This document shows, in pieces, positions 26,838 through 35,784 of a stretch of 64,000 bases of DNA. The notes under the pieces were generated by a model. That model was not told the origin of the DNA, did no database searches, and worked only from the letters and a program-made list of their open reading frames with translations. How positions within the stretch are numbered: position 1 is the first letter of the stretch; every line of letters begins with the position of its first letter. The DNA is taken from contig DEJO01000024.1 of the NCBI GenBank assembly GCA_002353555.1, positions 4,049 to 68,048 of the forward strand, read 5' to 3'. The DNA comes from Prevotella sp. UBA2746 (GTDB lineage Bacteria; Bacteroidota; Bacteroidia; Bacteroidales; Bacteroidaceae). The position numbers and the translations under genes are program-made.

Positions 26838-27812
26838 ATGGACTTTAGGACAAGAGTACAGATACCCAAGCCGCCGTTCACCGTCGAACCGGGTGACCGC
26901 CTGCTGTTTGTCGGCAGTTGTTTTGCCGACAGGGTGGGGCAGCGGTTCCGTGACGAAGGCTTTCAGGTGGTCGTCAACCCATACGGAGTGATGTACAACC
27001 CTGCCAGCATCCTCCATACCATTGAGCGTCTTCTCGCCTCAGCAGATTCTTTCCCTCCCTTCAGGGAGGGTCAGGGAGGGCTTCCATCTCCCTTCAGGGA
27101 GGGGCAGGGACGACTTGTCGCCGTGCTGACGCTCGGTACCAACCGCGTCTACGTGGAGAAGGCAACGGGCGAGATTGTTGACAACTGCCGCAAGCGACCG
27201 CAGCAACTCTTCGACGAACGGGAACTCAGCGTCGACGAGTGTGCCGACTACTTGCGCAAGGTCATCACCCTGTTGCGCAGACACGACCCCCACATCCGCA
27301 TCATCCTGACCGTCAGTCCCATCCGCTATGCCAAGTATGGCTTTCATGGCAGCCAGCTCTCTAAAGCCACCCTCCTCTTAGCCGTCAACAAAGTGTTGAA
27401 AGAAGCCTCCCCTGCAGGGGGAGGTTTGGAGGGATGGGGTGGTAAGGAAGCCTCCCCTGTAGGGGGAGGCTTGGAGGGGGCCCTCTACTTCCCTGCCTAT
27501 GAGATAGTAGTGGACGAGTTGCGCGACTACCGTTTCTATGCCTCCGACATGCTGCATCCTAACGAACAGGCGGTGGAGTATATCTGGGAGCAGCTTGTTG
27601 ACACCCTCTTCAGCGATGCTGCACGCCGCTATCTGAAAGACTTCCAACCCGTCAAGGCTGCACTCGCCCACCGTCCCTTCCGTCCCGACTCCCCCGAATA
27701 CCAGGCTTTCCTTGCCGGTATCCGTCAGAAAGCCGATGCCCTTGCCGAGAAGTATCCGCACCTCCACAACTGGATGAGTGATCATATTCACGTTCGTTCA
27801 ACTTCAACATGA
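26838..27812 (+). CDS. GSCFA-domain protein
   Basis: The N-terminus reads FVGSCFADRVGQRF, the motif that names the family, followed by NPYGVMYNPASI. GSCFA proteins of Bacteroidota are thought to be hydrolase-like (GDSL-related) with no established substrate; YFYASDMLHPNEQAVEYIW near residue 240 fits a C-terminal catalytic D-x-x-H block. No signal peptide is seen. Of 324 residues, two repeat-derived stretches are inserted in frame: FPPFREGQGG with PSPFREGQGRL (about 27050-27118), and ASPAGGGLEGWGG with ASPVGGGLEG (about 27405-27480). It follows fkp by 86 bp and may be co-transcribed. Confidence 0.88.
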   Translation: MDFRTRVQIPKPPFTVEPGDRLLFVGSCFADRVGQRFRDEGFQVVVNPYGVMYNPASILHTIERLLASADSFPPFREGQGGLPSPFREGQGRLVAVLTLGTNRVYVEKATGEIVDNCRKRPQQLFDERELSVDECADYLRKVITLLRRHDPHIRIILTVSPIRYAKYGFHGSQLSKATLLLAVNKVLKEASPAGGGLEGWGGKEASPVGGGLEGALYFPAYEIVVDELRDYRFYASDMLHPNEQAVEYIWEQLVDTLFSDAARRYLKDFQPVKAALAHRPFRPDSPEYQAFLAGIRQKADALAEKYPHLHNWMSDHIHVRSTST

Positions 27813-27878
27813 GTGTAGGATGACACCGTTTCGAGCGCAATCCTGCACTGTGGTGCCCCTACAGGGGAAATAAATAAT

Positions 27879-28219
27879 AAAATTATACATACGACACCAG
27901 CTTTGTAAACCGCTAATTCATAGAGACTTACGCGACTAAGGTCGCATAAAGTACTACACTTTTAGGCGAAAGTCGAACACCGACCTTCCAACTACTATGT
28001 GTTTGCCTTCCAACTACTATATAGTTGCGTTGCAAACTCATAGTAGTTGGAAGGCAAACACATAACAGTTGCAGATGAGGGACTAAATGTTTGTATTTTC
28101 AGCTTTTTGTGGCAGTGTACGACTTGCGCTCAATTAGCGTATACCTACACCCGTTCCTCTGTCACGTAAACTGCTGAGCCTGAGCAGCCTGCGAAACATG
28201 GTGTCGTATGTACAATTTT
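27879..28219. mobile_element. 341 bp MITE-like element with 21 bp terminal inverted repeats
   Basis: Ends at 27879-27899 and 28199-28219 are inverted copies, 20 of 21 matching (outer AAAATT, inner CATACGACACCA). There is no transposase reading frame inside. The interior holds a 22-nt periodic array (27984-28071) with a perfect 25 bp inverted repeat. I do not see a clear target-site duplication, so transposition is inferred from the ends only. Confidence 0.5.
27984..28071. repeat. 22-nt periodic array with 25 bp perfect hairpin
   Basis: Four consecutive 22-nt units start at 27984, 28006, 28028 and 28050, the last three ending in AGTTG. Units 1-2 and 3-4 are partly inverted: 27996-28020 is the exact complement of 28040-28064, leaving a 19-nt loop. 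Confidence 0.8.
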
Positions 28220-28344
28220 TTTTAAATTCTCCCTGTATGTGGCTGCTGGCATCTTGTTTGCTTCGATGCCGTCCTTCTCAGCAGGACAGATGGTGTTTTC
28301 TCGACGAACCGTTATTGACTGTTGCTTATTTGTCAACGAACGTT

Positions 28345-28386
28345 AAAACGTAAGTAATTTAACTCGTAAGAGTTAAATTACGTTTT
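28345..28386. terminator. Hairpin ahead of the giant surface-protein promoter
   Basis: aaaacgta and atttaactc pair with gagttaaattacgtttt across a GTAA loop, with a 4-nt bulge in the left arm; A/T tracts flank it. It probably terminates upstream transcription. Confidence 0.65.
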
Positions 28387-28424
28387 CAAAAAAAAAAAAA
28401 CTGTGAATTTCGCTTTTTTCTTCT

Positions 28425-28679
28425 TATATTTGCATCGATTTTACTCGTAATAGTACCCCAAACCGTGCGTAGGTGAGGGTAGAAATCGGGTAATCCTGTG
28501 TTAGCACGCTTGTCCGTGCAGTCTCATACTCAAATATGAATATAGCAAGACTATATATATAATAAGGTGTAACGACCTAACCCCTAAAAATAAACAGATA
28601 GAAACAGACGTATTCAGCCTGCAAAAACCTGTTCAATTCAGAGGAATAACTCAAATATAAATTCAAAATATACTACAAA
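28425..28679 (+). promoter_or_regulatory. Promoter and long 5' leader of the surface-protein gene
   Basis: A -7 box TATATTTG (28425-28432) gives a leader of about 240 nt. The first part is GC-richer and self-complementary in places (gcacgcttgtccgtgc, ggtgtaacgacctaacccc), the last 100 nt is A-rich and unstructured. No known riboswitch was recognised. Confidence 0.45.
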
Positions 28680-31600
28680 ATGAAGCAAATCTTATCTTTA
28701 TGGGATGCCTACCCATCAGACGGGAGACATCTGAGGAGCGTCTACTTACGACTCCTAATCTTTGTTTGCATGCTTGCTACCACACAAGCGGGGTGGGCAG
28801 ATGACGTAACAAAAAACTACACATCGTTTGGTGCCGGTCAATCTGGTGATACACGTACTATTACAACATTTTCATCTACAGGAGTGGATGTAACTGGTAA
28901 TAAAAACTACGTTTCAGTAAGTTCTAGCCGAATTCTACTATCGCCAACTGGAACTTTAAACTTTTCTTGTAAAAATGCCAGTAAAATTAAAGCTTTAACC
29001 ATAACATGGCGAGATAGTAAAGATAAATATCCAACAGCACAAACCGAATACGCACTCACTACCACTCCATCTGGAGATGGCACCCATTCGTTCAGTGTTA
29101 ATAGTGGTACTAATGCAGGTTCTGTAACTACATGGATAAACGGAAATGCGACAACAATTGCTGTTACCAATAATCATAGTAGTAAGACTTTTGAAATAAC
29201 AGGAATCTCTATTACTTATTCTAAGTCCGACCTTGAGACATTTGCGTTTAGTAGCACTTCTAACGAAAATATGACTGTTGGTGGTACAGATGCTACACCT
29301 CATAGCTGGACTGCTACTTATGGAGGAAGTTCTGTTTCAAGCAATATCAGCAACAAAGTAACATACGTCAGCAGCAATACCAGCGTTGCTACTATTGTCA
29401 ATGGTAAGATTCATCCAGTTGCAGCTGGAACAACAACTATTACTGCACAACTCTCTGGCAGCGACCTTTATAATGACATGGCCACTACAAATAGTTACCA
29501 GGTAACTGTTGGCGGTGGCGGTTCCGACACGACTGCTCCCACCCTCAGCAGTTCTACCCCAGGCAATGGTGCAACGGGTGTTGCCACAAGTGGTACAATT
29601 GTATTGACCTTTAACGAGGCTATCGCCAGTGTTGACGCAACGAAATTCAGCCTGAGTTCAGGTACAAAGGATGGCGTTGCTATCGACGGCAGCGACAATA
29701 CAAAAGTAAACATTACTTATTCGGGAATGGCAAACAACACCGCCATCACCCTTAGCACAGCTGCAGAGGCCGTTGCCGATGCTGCTGGAAACAAAAGCGC
29801 AGCGCTGAGCAACATCACCTTTACAACAGCCGCAGCCGCTACAAAACCGGCAACACCTGTCCTTAGCCCGACAGGTGGTACCTATAGCGATGATGTAACT
29901 GTTACCATATCAAAAGGAAATTCGAGCGACGATGTTAAGCTATATTATAGAGTTGACAACAGTGCGTACAAAGAATATCCCAACGGAGATTGGACAGAAA
30001 TAGCTAATGGCGGTACTGTCACGTTGGATACCAAGACTAAGACCAAATACCTTTCGGTATACGCCGTCAGCAATGCTGACAACACGAAGATTAGTGACCG
30101 CGCAGAAGGACTCTATACCCATACGGAAGCTACAACGCCTTCTATCGCCTTCAGTTCTCCTACCACAACAGTAGCAGTAGGTGCCACTGTAACCAACACA
30201 GCTACATTGACCAACGCTTCAGGTACTACCATCACCTATTCATCAAGCGACACCTCCGTTGCTACTGTCAACAGTTCTACGGGTGAGGTGACGGGTGAAG
30301 CCGCAGGTACAGCTACCATCACCGCTACCTATACTGAAAACAGTACGGACTATATCGACAGCTACACAATCACCGTAACAGCTGCTCCAACCCCTTCAGC
30401 AGGACAGACTTGGGACTTCACAACGACATGGAACAAGACTGCCGACGAGATTAAAGCTTCCTCCGAGTGGAATAATGACAAGCGCAATGAAAGCGCTCTC
30501 GCTAATGCAGAGCTCACCGTTGACGGTACAAAGATTGACGTAACAGAAGGACTGAAATTTACTTCTGGTGCAAAGTATGTCGAGCTGCACCCCGACGAAT
30601 ACATCATTCTCCGCAATAACGCCACAACATTTACAGTACCCAATGTGGCTGCCGGTTCTACCATCACCATCAGCACATGCGGCGACAGCGGCAACAGCGG
30701 TGTCCAGGCAACAACAACGAATGTCACAAAGACATCAGGAAGCAACAGTTCATCTCCAAGCGACTTCGTATTCAGTGTTACGACTACTGGTGACTGCTCG
30801 TTTGCACGTGCTCAAGGCACAAATACCCGTATCTACAAGATTACGGTTACCTCTGCTGTGACCGTTGCAGACCCGACCGTTACTCCTGTTACCGATGCCA
30901 ACTTCTCAGCAAGTCCGAAGAGTGTAACCTTCACGACCAATGAGGCAGGCGGTACTACCTACTATGTTATTGGTGCAAGCCGTGAGACCAACGCTGCAAC
31001 TATCGCTGCCGGAACACAGGCTGATGAAGGTGCTAACAACGTTGACGTTTCCACATTCGTAACGAACGAGAGCAATGCCGTCATCAGTGCTGTCACCAAG
31101 AAGGGCAACGAATACAGTAACATTGTCTATGTAGACCTGACCTATAACGGAACTATTACAGCAAAGATTGGCAACGACGACAACGTAGATATCCAGCAAG
31201 GCAACTATGCCACCATCACTCCGTTCATCACGGATGGTGCTGGCAACAAGCTGATGTTCGACCAGGATGATGATGCATCCATCGACTACAGCCAGTACTA
31301 CACTTTCACCTATGCCGTCAAGTCTGGTACAACACCAAGTCAGTACTGCTCACTTGATGCTACAACCGGTAAAGTAAATACCAGAGAGACCATTAGTGAA
31401 GTGGACTATAAGGCTGCCGTAGGTGCCACCATCACCGTCACGGTAACGGCAACGCCGAAGACTTCACCTGCCGTAACATTAAACTACGTCAAGAATGAAG
31501 TGCTGACTAAGGACATCACCTTTACTGTCATTGCCGAAGACCAAACCGTTACGACACAATGGGTAGACTTCTACTGGGATGAGGATTGCACCACACCTAT

Positions 31601-34600
31601 CACGACAGAAGACGACGGTGTGACGGGACCGGCAAAGTCTCAGAACATGACCTTTACCGACTTCCCGAACGGTAAGGTCATCTACGCCAAGGTGAACAAG
31701 CAGTATGCAGATATGATCTGCTTCTACTATAACAACAAAGATACCAGCAAGCCAACAGCTGAGGTATCGAAGGTTGACGGAATGACTTCTATATCGAATA
31801 ATAACGGAAAGAAATATAGATACCGCCAGTGTCTGCCTATCTACACGGATGCAAATGGTGCTGGAACAGACGGCGGCAAGGTATGGGTAACCCTCGGCGG
31901 CTACAAGGAAAATGCTGATGCTACAGTAGGTAAGTTCATCAACATGGAGTTCACAATCAAGGCTAACTCCAGCCGCCCTGCAGCTCCAACCTATACTCCC
32001 TATACTTCTGTTAGTGAATACGATAAGAAAGCTGCAAATGCAGCTGAAGTTAGAGCTGATATGACTAAGATGACCACAGCGAAGGCTTCTACCGCCAACG
32101 GTGCCTCGAACGGTACGGTAATGGCAAAGTACAGTACCAACAACTCGTACACCATCATTGAATTGGTCAGCCTTCCTTCTGACGACAATCCCCGTACATT
32201 GAATGTCGGTAAGGGTTCTGTCGGTGTGTTCTCCACGGTTCCGACAAAAGACACCCAGGTACGTAAGACCACTGGCGTACAGGTTGTGGATGGTGTCATC
32301 AGCCCGATATCGAATGCATTCTACAACTACTACCCTGCACAGAACGAAGTAACGCTGAAGTTCGACCCGGAAGAAGTTACCGTCCACACGACAGGTGCCA
32401 ATGCCAAAGTGTTTACCAAGCCGACACTGAACATCACGGCAAAAGACGTCTCGCACATTACTCCTATCACCTACTCTATCGTGAGCGGTGGCGAAGGCAG
32501 GATTTCAGACATCAATGCTTCTACAGGCGACATCACCTTCGTAGAGAATCCTACTCCCGGTGTGGTTGTCATCAAGGCAAGATATGCAGGAGAAGCGTAT
32601 GGCGATGACACGTATGCACCTGCCGAGGCTACCTATACCATCTATATGGTAGACCCGTCGAAGGAGGTAGTACTCATCAAGCCGGGTTCCCGTACCTTCA
32701 CCACAGAACAGGAAGTTGTCATCGAGGGTGCCAACACCTGGACGGGTTACTACACAACGAGTACCACAGCCGATGACGTTACCTTCGATGCCGATACATG
32801 GAACGTGATTGAGCCGGGAACGACGACGACACTCCATGTTACTGAAACGACGACGGTACAGGCTATGGTCGTCGATCCGAGCGACCACACTGCCAAGAAC
32901 CGCACCAAGCAGACCTATACCAAGAAGACGGTAGCTCCGCCTACCCTCTATCCTGACGGTGTGACGAGCACCTACTACTTCACTACCGGTGAACTGAAGG
33001 ACGGAAAGCTGGCTATCGTTGCTGCAACGACAGAGCCTATGGCGAACGTATACTATGTCGTTGACGACGACCCAAGCATACTGACCAACGGCGGTGGTAC
33101 CCGATACATTGGTACAGACAAGATTCAGATTGACGGCAGCAAGACCACAACTTACGTCTATGCCGTAACACAGGATGCAGAAGGAAACCGTAGTGCCGTT
33201 GTAAGAGGTGTCTACACCAAGTCTTCTGACGTGAAGCAGCCTGCCTTCAAGGTAAACGAAGATGGTACTGAGTTCGCCAGCGGCGAAATAAAGACTATCG
33301 CTGCTTCTGACAAGGTCTACATCATTGACAAATCTAACGAGACGGGTGCTGTAACTTACTTCACGATGGACGGCAGTTCACCGACGACCAGCAGTCAGAC
33401 CTATACTGGCGCGTTCCACATCAACAAGAGCGGAACAGTCGTTAAGGCTATCACGGTACACGGCGGAAACGTCAGCCCCATCTCAACGGCAACATTCAAT
33501 CTGGCTGCAAGCAGCGAGAACCGCTTCTGGGAAGCCAACAGTTCTACTTGCGACAGCAATGGTAAACTGGAGATCAACGGCGGCAAGTCTGGTGCAGTCA
33601 TCAACAAGACTACCGACCCAGTGAACGGTGTTGACTACATTACGGCAACCTTCGGCGGTATCTATAAAGACTCTAAGGACGTATGGAAGCACGAGAAGAT
33701 TGGCGAAGAGAGCAAGGGTGAGCCTATCGACGGTGTCGGTACCTACCAGATTTCTACCGGCTACGATGCACTGGACGAGACTTGCATTCTGCAAGGTAGC
33801 GAGAGTGCTATGTACAACCATGCTAACAGTGCTACAACAAAGGCAGTGCACGAACGTACATTCACTCTGCCTGCACGTGGTGCTTACGTACGCTTCGAGC
33901 CTGAGAAGGACGGTGACCTGACCATCTGGGCACTCCAGAACGGTGGTGTATACTACAATGAGTCTTCAGACGGCAAGGAGAACTTCCTCTCTGGATTCAT
34001 CCGCAAGCGTCCTGTCTACATGGTTGACGAGCAAGGCAACTGTCTGGCTGCTACGGAAGTGAAGGCTGCCGGTACGCTGAGCAGCAAGTGGGGCGACATC
34101 AACCGTGACGATCTGTTAGGTAAAGAGCAACCGGACCATTCACAGGGCGGTATTGCCCAGAACCTCTTCACCACGACTGAGGCTCAGAGCATCTACGATA
34201 TGTACAGTGCAAAGATTGACGATGCACCGAACACAGATATGAACAACCTGATAGTATATCTGAACGACGGTACGCATGCTGCTGCTGCCAGTGCCGGCAT
34301 TGAAGGTGGTGATAACTCAACAGGAACAAACATCGGTGTCTGCATCCCGTCAGCATCGTACATGCGCTATACGTATAAGGTGCGTGCAGGTAAGACCTAC
34401 TTCTTCTTTGCAAGTCGCACGAAGCTCGGCATCCGCGGATTCCGTTTCGACCCGAGCACCGAAGGCTTACCGACACCTGATGCAACAGGTGTAACGACAT
34501 CGGAGACTGGTACTACCAACAGCACGGCTATCAACACAGCTGCAGTCAAGAACGAAGGCAAGACTGTAACACGCAAGTTCACGACTGGTCGAACACTGAC

Positions 34601-35234
34601 AGCTGGTAAGTGGTATGGACTGGTTCTTCCGTTCAGCATCAGCGAGAGCAAGCTGAAAACGATGTTTGATGATGGTAACAATACCATGTCAATCCTGCAC
34701 TTCCGTACGGTTGAAGGTTCGAAGATATACCTGAGAAAGCACTATCATCAGATGATTGTTGCCGGAACACCTGTGTTGATTTATGTCACCAAGACTGGTA
34801 CGCTCGACTTCGACGAGGTACAGGTAGAAGCAGCAAGTCCTGTTGCGATAACCAGCAACGGATATTCGTTCACAGGTACTTTCGACCAGATTACGCTACC
34901 GCGCTATGCATACTATATCAATACCACCGGAGGCTTCAGCCAGTGGACGAGCGAAAGCAGCACAAACCTCAAGTCTATGCGTTCATATATGACTTCTCCG
35001 ACACAAGGTGCAAGAAGGTTGACGTTCGCAGCAAACAACTATGACGATGAGGATGACGAGCAAATTGTTACGGGTATTGAGTATCTCTTCTATGATGACG
35101 ATGCTACAAAGCATTTCGGCAACTCTGATGTCTATAACCTGAATGGACAAATAGTACGGAAGAACGCAACATCGCTCATCGGTTTGCCAAAGGGTATCTA
35201 TATCGTAAATGGCAAAAAGATCGCTGTGAAATAA
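28680..35234 (+). CDS. Giant secreted Ig-like repeat surface protein (2184 residues)
   Basis: Cell-surface or secreted multidomain protein. A long basic n-region and hydrophobic segment (RLLIFVCMLATTQAGWA) form the signal peptide. In order: an N-terminal beta-rich domain; a Big_2-type domain (NTSVATIVNGKIHPVAAGTT); a Big_5-type domain (STPGNGATGVATSGTIVLTF); a chitobiase-C-terminal-like repeat (TPVLSPTGGTYSDDVTVTIS); a second Big_2 (SSDTSVATVNSSTGEVTG); several further Ig-like and chitobiase-type units (YFTMDGSSPTTSSQTYTG); and a C-terminal region ending VYNLNGQIVRKNATS and GLPKGIYIVNGKKIAVK, which resembles a type 9 secretion C-terminal sorting tail. The first part is more AT-rich than its neighbours. 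Ligand unknown. Confidence 0.85.
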   Translation: MKQILSLWDAYPSDGRHLRSVYLRLLIFVCMLATTQAGWADDVTKNYTSFGAGQSGDTRTITTFSSTGVDVTGNKNYVSVSSSRILLSPTGTLNFSCKNASKIKALTITWRDSKDKYPTAQTEYALTTTPSGDGTHSFSVNSGTNAGSVTTWINGNATTIAVTNNHSSKTFEITGISITYSKSDLETFAFSSTSNENMTVGGTDATPHSWTATYGGSSVSSNISNKVTYVSSNTSVATIVNGKIHPVAAGTTTITAQLSGSDLYNDMATTNSYQVTVGGGGSDTTAPTLSSSTPGNGATGVATSGTIVLTFNEAIASVDATKFSLSSGTKDGVAIDGSDNTKVNITYSGMANNTAITLSTAAEAVADAAGNKSAALSNITFTTAAAATKPATPVLSPTGGTYSDDVTVTISKGNSSDDVKLYYRVDNSAYKEYPNGDWTEIANGGTVTLDTKTKTKYLSVYAVSNADNTKISDRAEGLYTHTEATTPSIAFSSPTTTVAVGATVTNTATLTNASGTTITYSSSDTSVATVNSSTGEVTGEAAGTATITATYTENSTDYIDSYTITVTAAPTPSAGQTWDFTTTWNKTADEIKASSEWNNDKRNESALANAELTVDGTKIDVTEGLKFTSGAKYVELHPDEYIILRNNATTFTVPNVAAGSTITISTCGDSGNSGVQATTTNVTKTSGSNSSSPSDFVFSVTTTGDCSFARAQGTNTRIYKITVTSAVTVADPTVTPVTDANFSASPKSVTFTTNEAGGTTYYVIGASRETNAATIAAGTQADEGANNVDVSTFVTNESNAVISAVTKKGNEYSNIVYVDLTYNGTITAKIGNDDNVDIQQGNYATITPFITDGAGNKLMFDQDDDASIDYSQYYTFTYAVKSGTTPSQYCSLDATTGKVNTRETISEVDYKAAVGATITVTVTATPKTSPAVTLNYVKNEVLTKDITFTVIAEDQTVTTQWVDFYWDEDCTTPITTEDDGVTGPAKSQNMTFTDFPNGKVIYAKVNKQYADMICFYYNNKDTSKPTAEVSKVDGMTSISNNNGKKYRYRQCLPIYTDANGAGTDGGKVWVTLGGYKENADATVGKFINMEFTIKANSSRPAAPTYTPYTSVSEYDKKAANAAEVRADMTKMTTAKASTANGASNGTVMAKYSTNNSYTIIELVSLPSDDNPRTLNVGKGSVGVFSTVPTKDTQVRKTTGVQVVDGVISPISNAFYNYYPAQNEVTLKFDPEEVTVHTTGANAKVFTKPTLNITAKDVSHITPITYSIVSGGEGRISDINASTGDITFVENPTPGVVVIKARYAGEAYGDDTYAPAEATYTIYMVDPSKEVVLIKPGSRTFTTEQEVVIEGANTWTGYYTTSTTADDVTFDADTWNVIEPGTTTTLHVTETTTVQAMVVDPSDHTAKNRTKQTYTKKTVAPPTLYPDGVTSTYYFTTGELKDGKLAIVAATTEPMANVYYVVDDDPSILTNGGGTRYIGTDKIQIDGSKTTTYVYAVTQDAEGNRSAVVRGVYTKSSDVKQPAFKVNEDGTEFASGEIKTIAASDKVYIIDKSNETGAVTYFTMDGSSPTTSSQTYTGAFHINKSGTVVKAITVHGGNVSPISTATFNLAASSENRFWEANSSTCDSNGKLEINGGKSGAVINKTTDPVNGVDYITATFGGIYKDSKDVWKHEKIGEESKGEPIDGVGTYQISTGYDALDETCILQGSESAMYNHANSATTKAVHERTFTLPARGAYVRFEPEKDGDLTIWALQNGGVYYNESSDGKENFLSGFIRKRPVYMVDEQGNCLAATEVKAAGTLSSKWGDINRDDLLGKEQPDHSQGGIAQNLFTTTEAQSIYDMYSAKIDDAPNTDMNNLIVYLNDGTHAAAASAGIEGGDNSTGTNIGVCIPSASYMRYTYKVRAGKTYFFFASRTKLGIRGFRFDPSTEGLPTPDATGVTTSETGTTNSTAINTAAVKNEGKTVTRKFTTGRTLTAGKWYGLVLPFSISESKLKTMFDDGNNTMSILHFRTVEGSKIYLRKHYHQMIVAGTPVLIYVTKTGTLDFDEVQVEAASPVAITSNGYSFTGTFDQITLPRYAYYINTTGGFSQWTSESSTNLKSMRSYMTSPTQGARRLTFAANNYDDEDDEQIVTGIEYLFYDDDATKHFGNSDVYNLNGQIVRKNATSLIGLPKGIYIVNGKKIAVK

Positions 35235-35315
35235 AATCCTTTCCCTACCTCCCCCTCCATTGGGGGGAGAAGGGAAGGTTATAATAATGAACTTCAACAA
35301 ATAGAATTTACAGAC

Positions 35316-35507
35316 ATGAGAAATATCTATATTCAACCAGAAACAGAACAGTTACGCGTCATCAAAGAAGCACCACTATGTGCTGGCACTGTTAAAGGCG
35401 ATACCTATGAAGGTGGTTCAACTACGACCCCATCTGAAGACGATCCTAACAAGCCACCAGAAGCCCGCCGCCAGTTCAACCTGTGGGACGAGTGGGAGGA
35501 AGAGTAG
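35316..35507 (+). CDS. Small acidic protein downstream of the surface protein
   Basis: 63 residues starting MRNIYIQPETEQLRVI, followed by a disordered Gly/Thr/Pro/Asp-rich centre and a Trp/Glu-rich end (FNLWDEWEEE). There is no signal peptide and no known fold. Short genes with a similar opening (M-R/K-x-IYI-P) are familiar behind surface-protein genes in Prevotella, but no function is established that I know of. It starts 81 bp after the giant gene, behind a small palindrome (about 35240-35278), and is followed by a terminator, so the pair is probably one transcript. Confidence 0.7.
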   Translation: MRNIYIQPETEQLRVIKEAPLCAGTVKGDTYEGGSTTTPSEDDPNKPPEARRQFNLWDEWEEE

Positions 35508-35574
35508 TCGCCACAGCTATTTACATCGGATGTTTTTATGAGACATCATTTATATTTTAATTGAGTATTTTTGG

Positions 35575-35602
35575 AAGTCCTGCGCTGTGAAGCGCGGGAC
35601 TT
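35575..35602 (+). terminator. Terminator after the small acidic protein gene
   Basis: aagtcctgcgct pairs with agcgcgggactt (one G-T wobble) around a 4-nt loop, followed by ttttg. Confidence 0.75.
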
Positions 35603-35685
35603 TTGCCTGTTGGATATGTAAAAAAGAAGTAACTATTCCCCGCTCTTCGATGGGGGCAAAGGTATGTGTCTATAAGAATAGAGAA

Positions 35686-35757
35686 GGTACTTCCGTTCGG
35701 AAATAAAAATAAAAGCAAGCTTTCATTTTGTATTTCGCTCACTTAATCGTACCTTTG
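35686..35757 (+). promoter_or_regulatory. Promoter-carrying hairpin element driving murF-alr (copy B)
   Basis: Begins GGTACTTCCGTTCGG, continues with an A-rich arm and T-rich arm, and ends CTCACTTAATCG plus the -7 box TACCTTTG (35750-35757). TTTG at 35727-35730 is 19 bp upstream. It shares both ends with copy A at 7776-7846. Confidence 0.7.
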
Positions 35758-35784
35758 TCCCCATTGAAAAACAATAAAGAGAAT

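Noticed and set aside
28145..28336. 63-codon open frame on the minus strand
   Set aside because: It spans the right end of the MITE-like element, has no promoter and no recognisable family.
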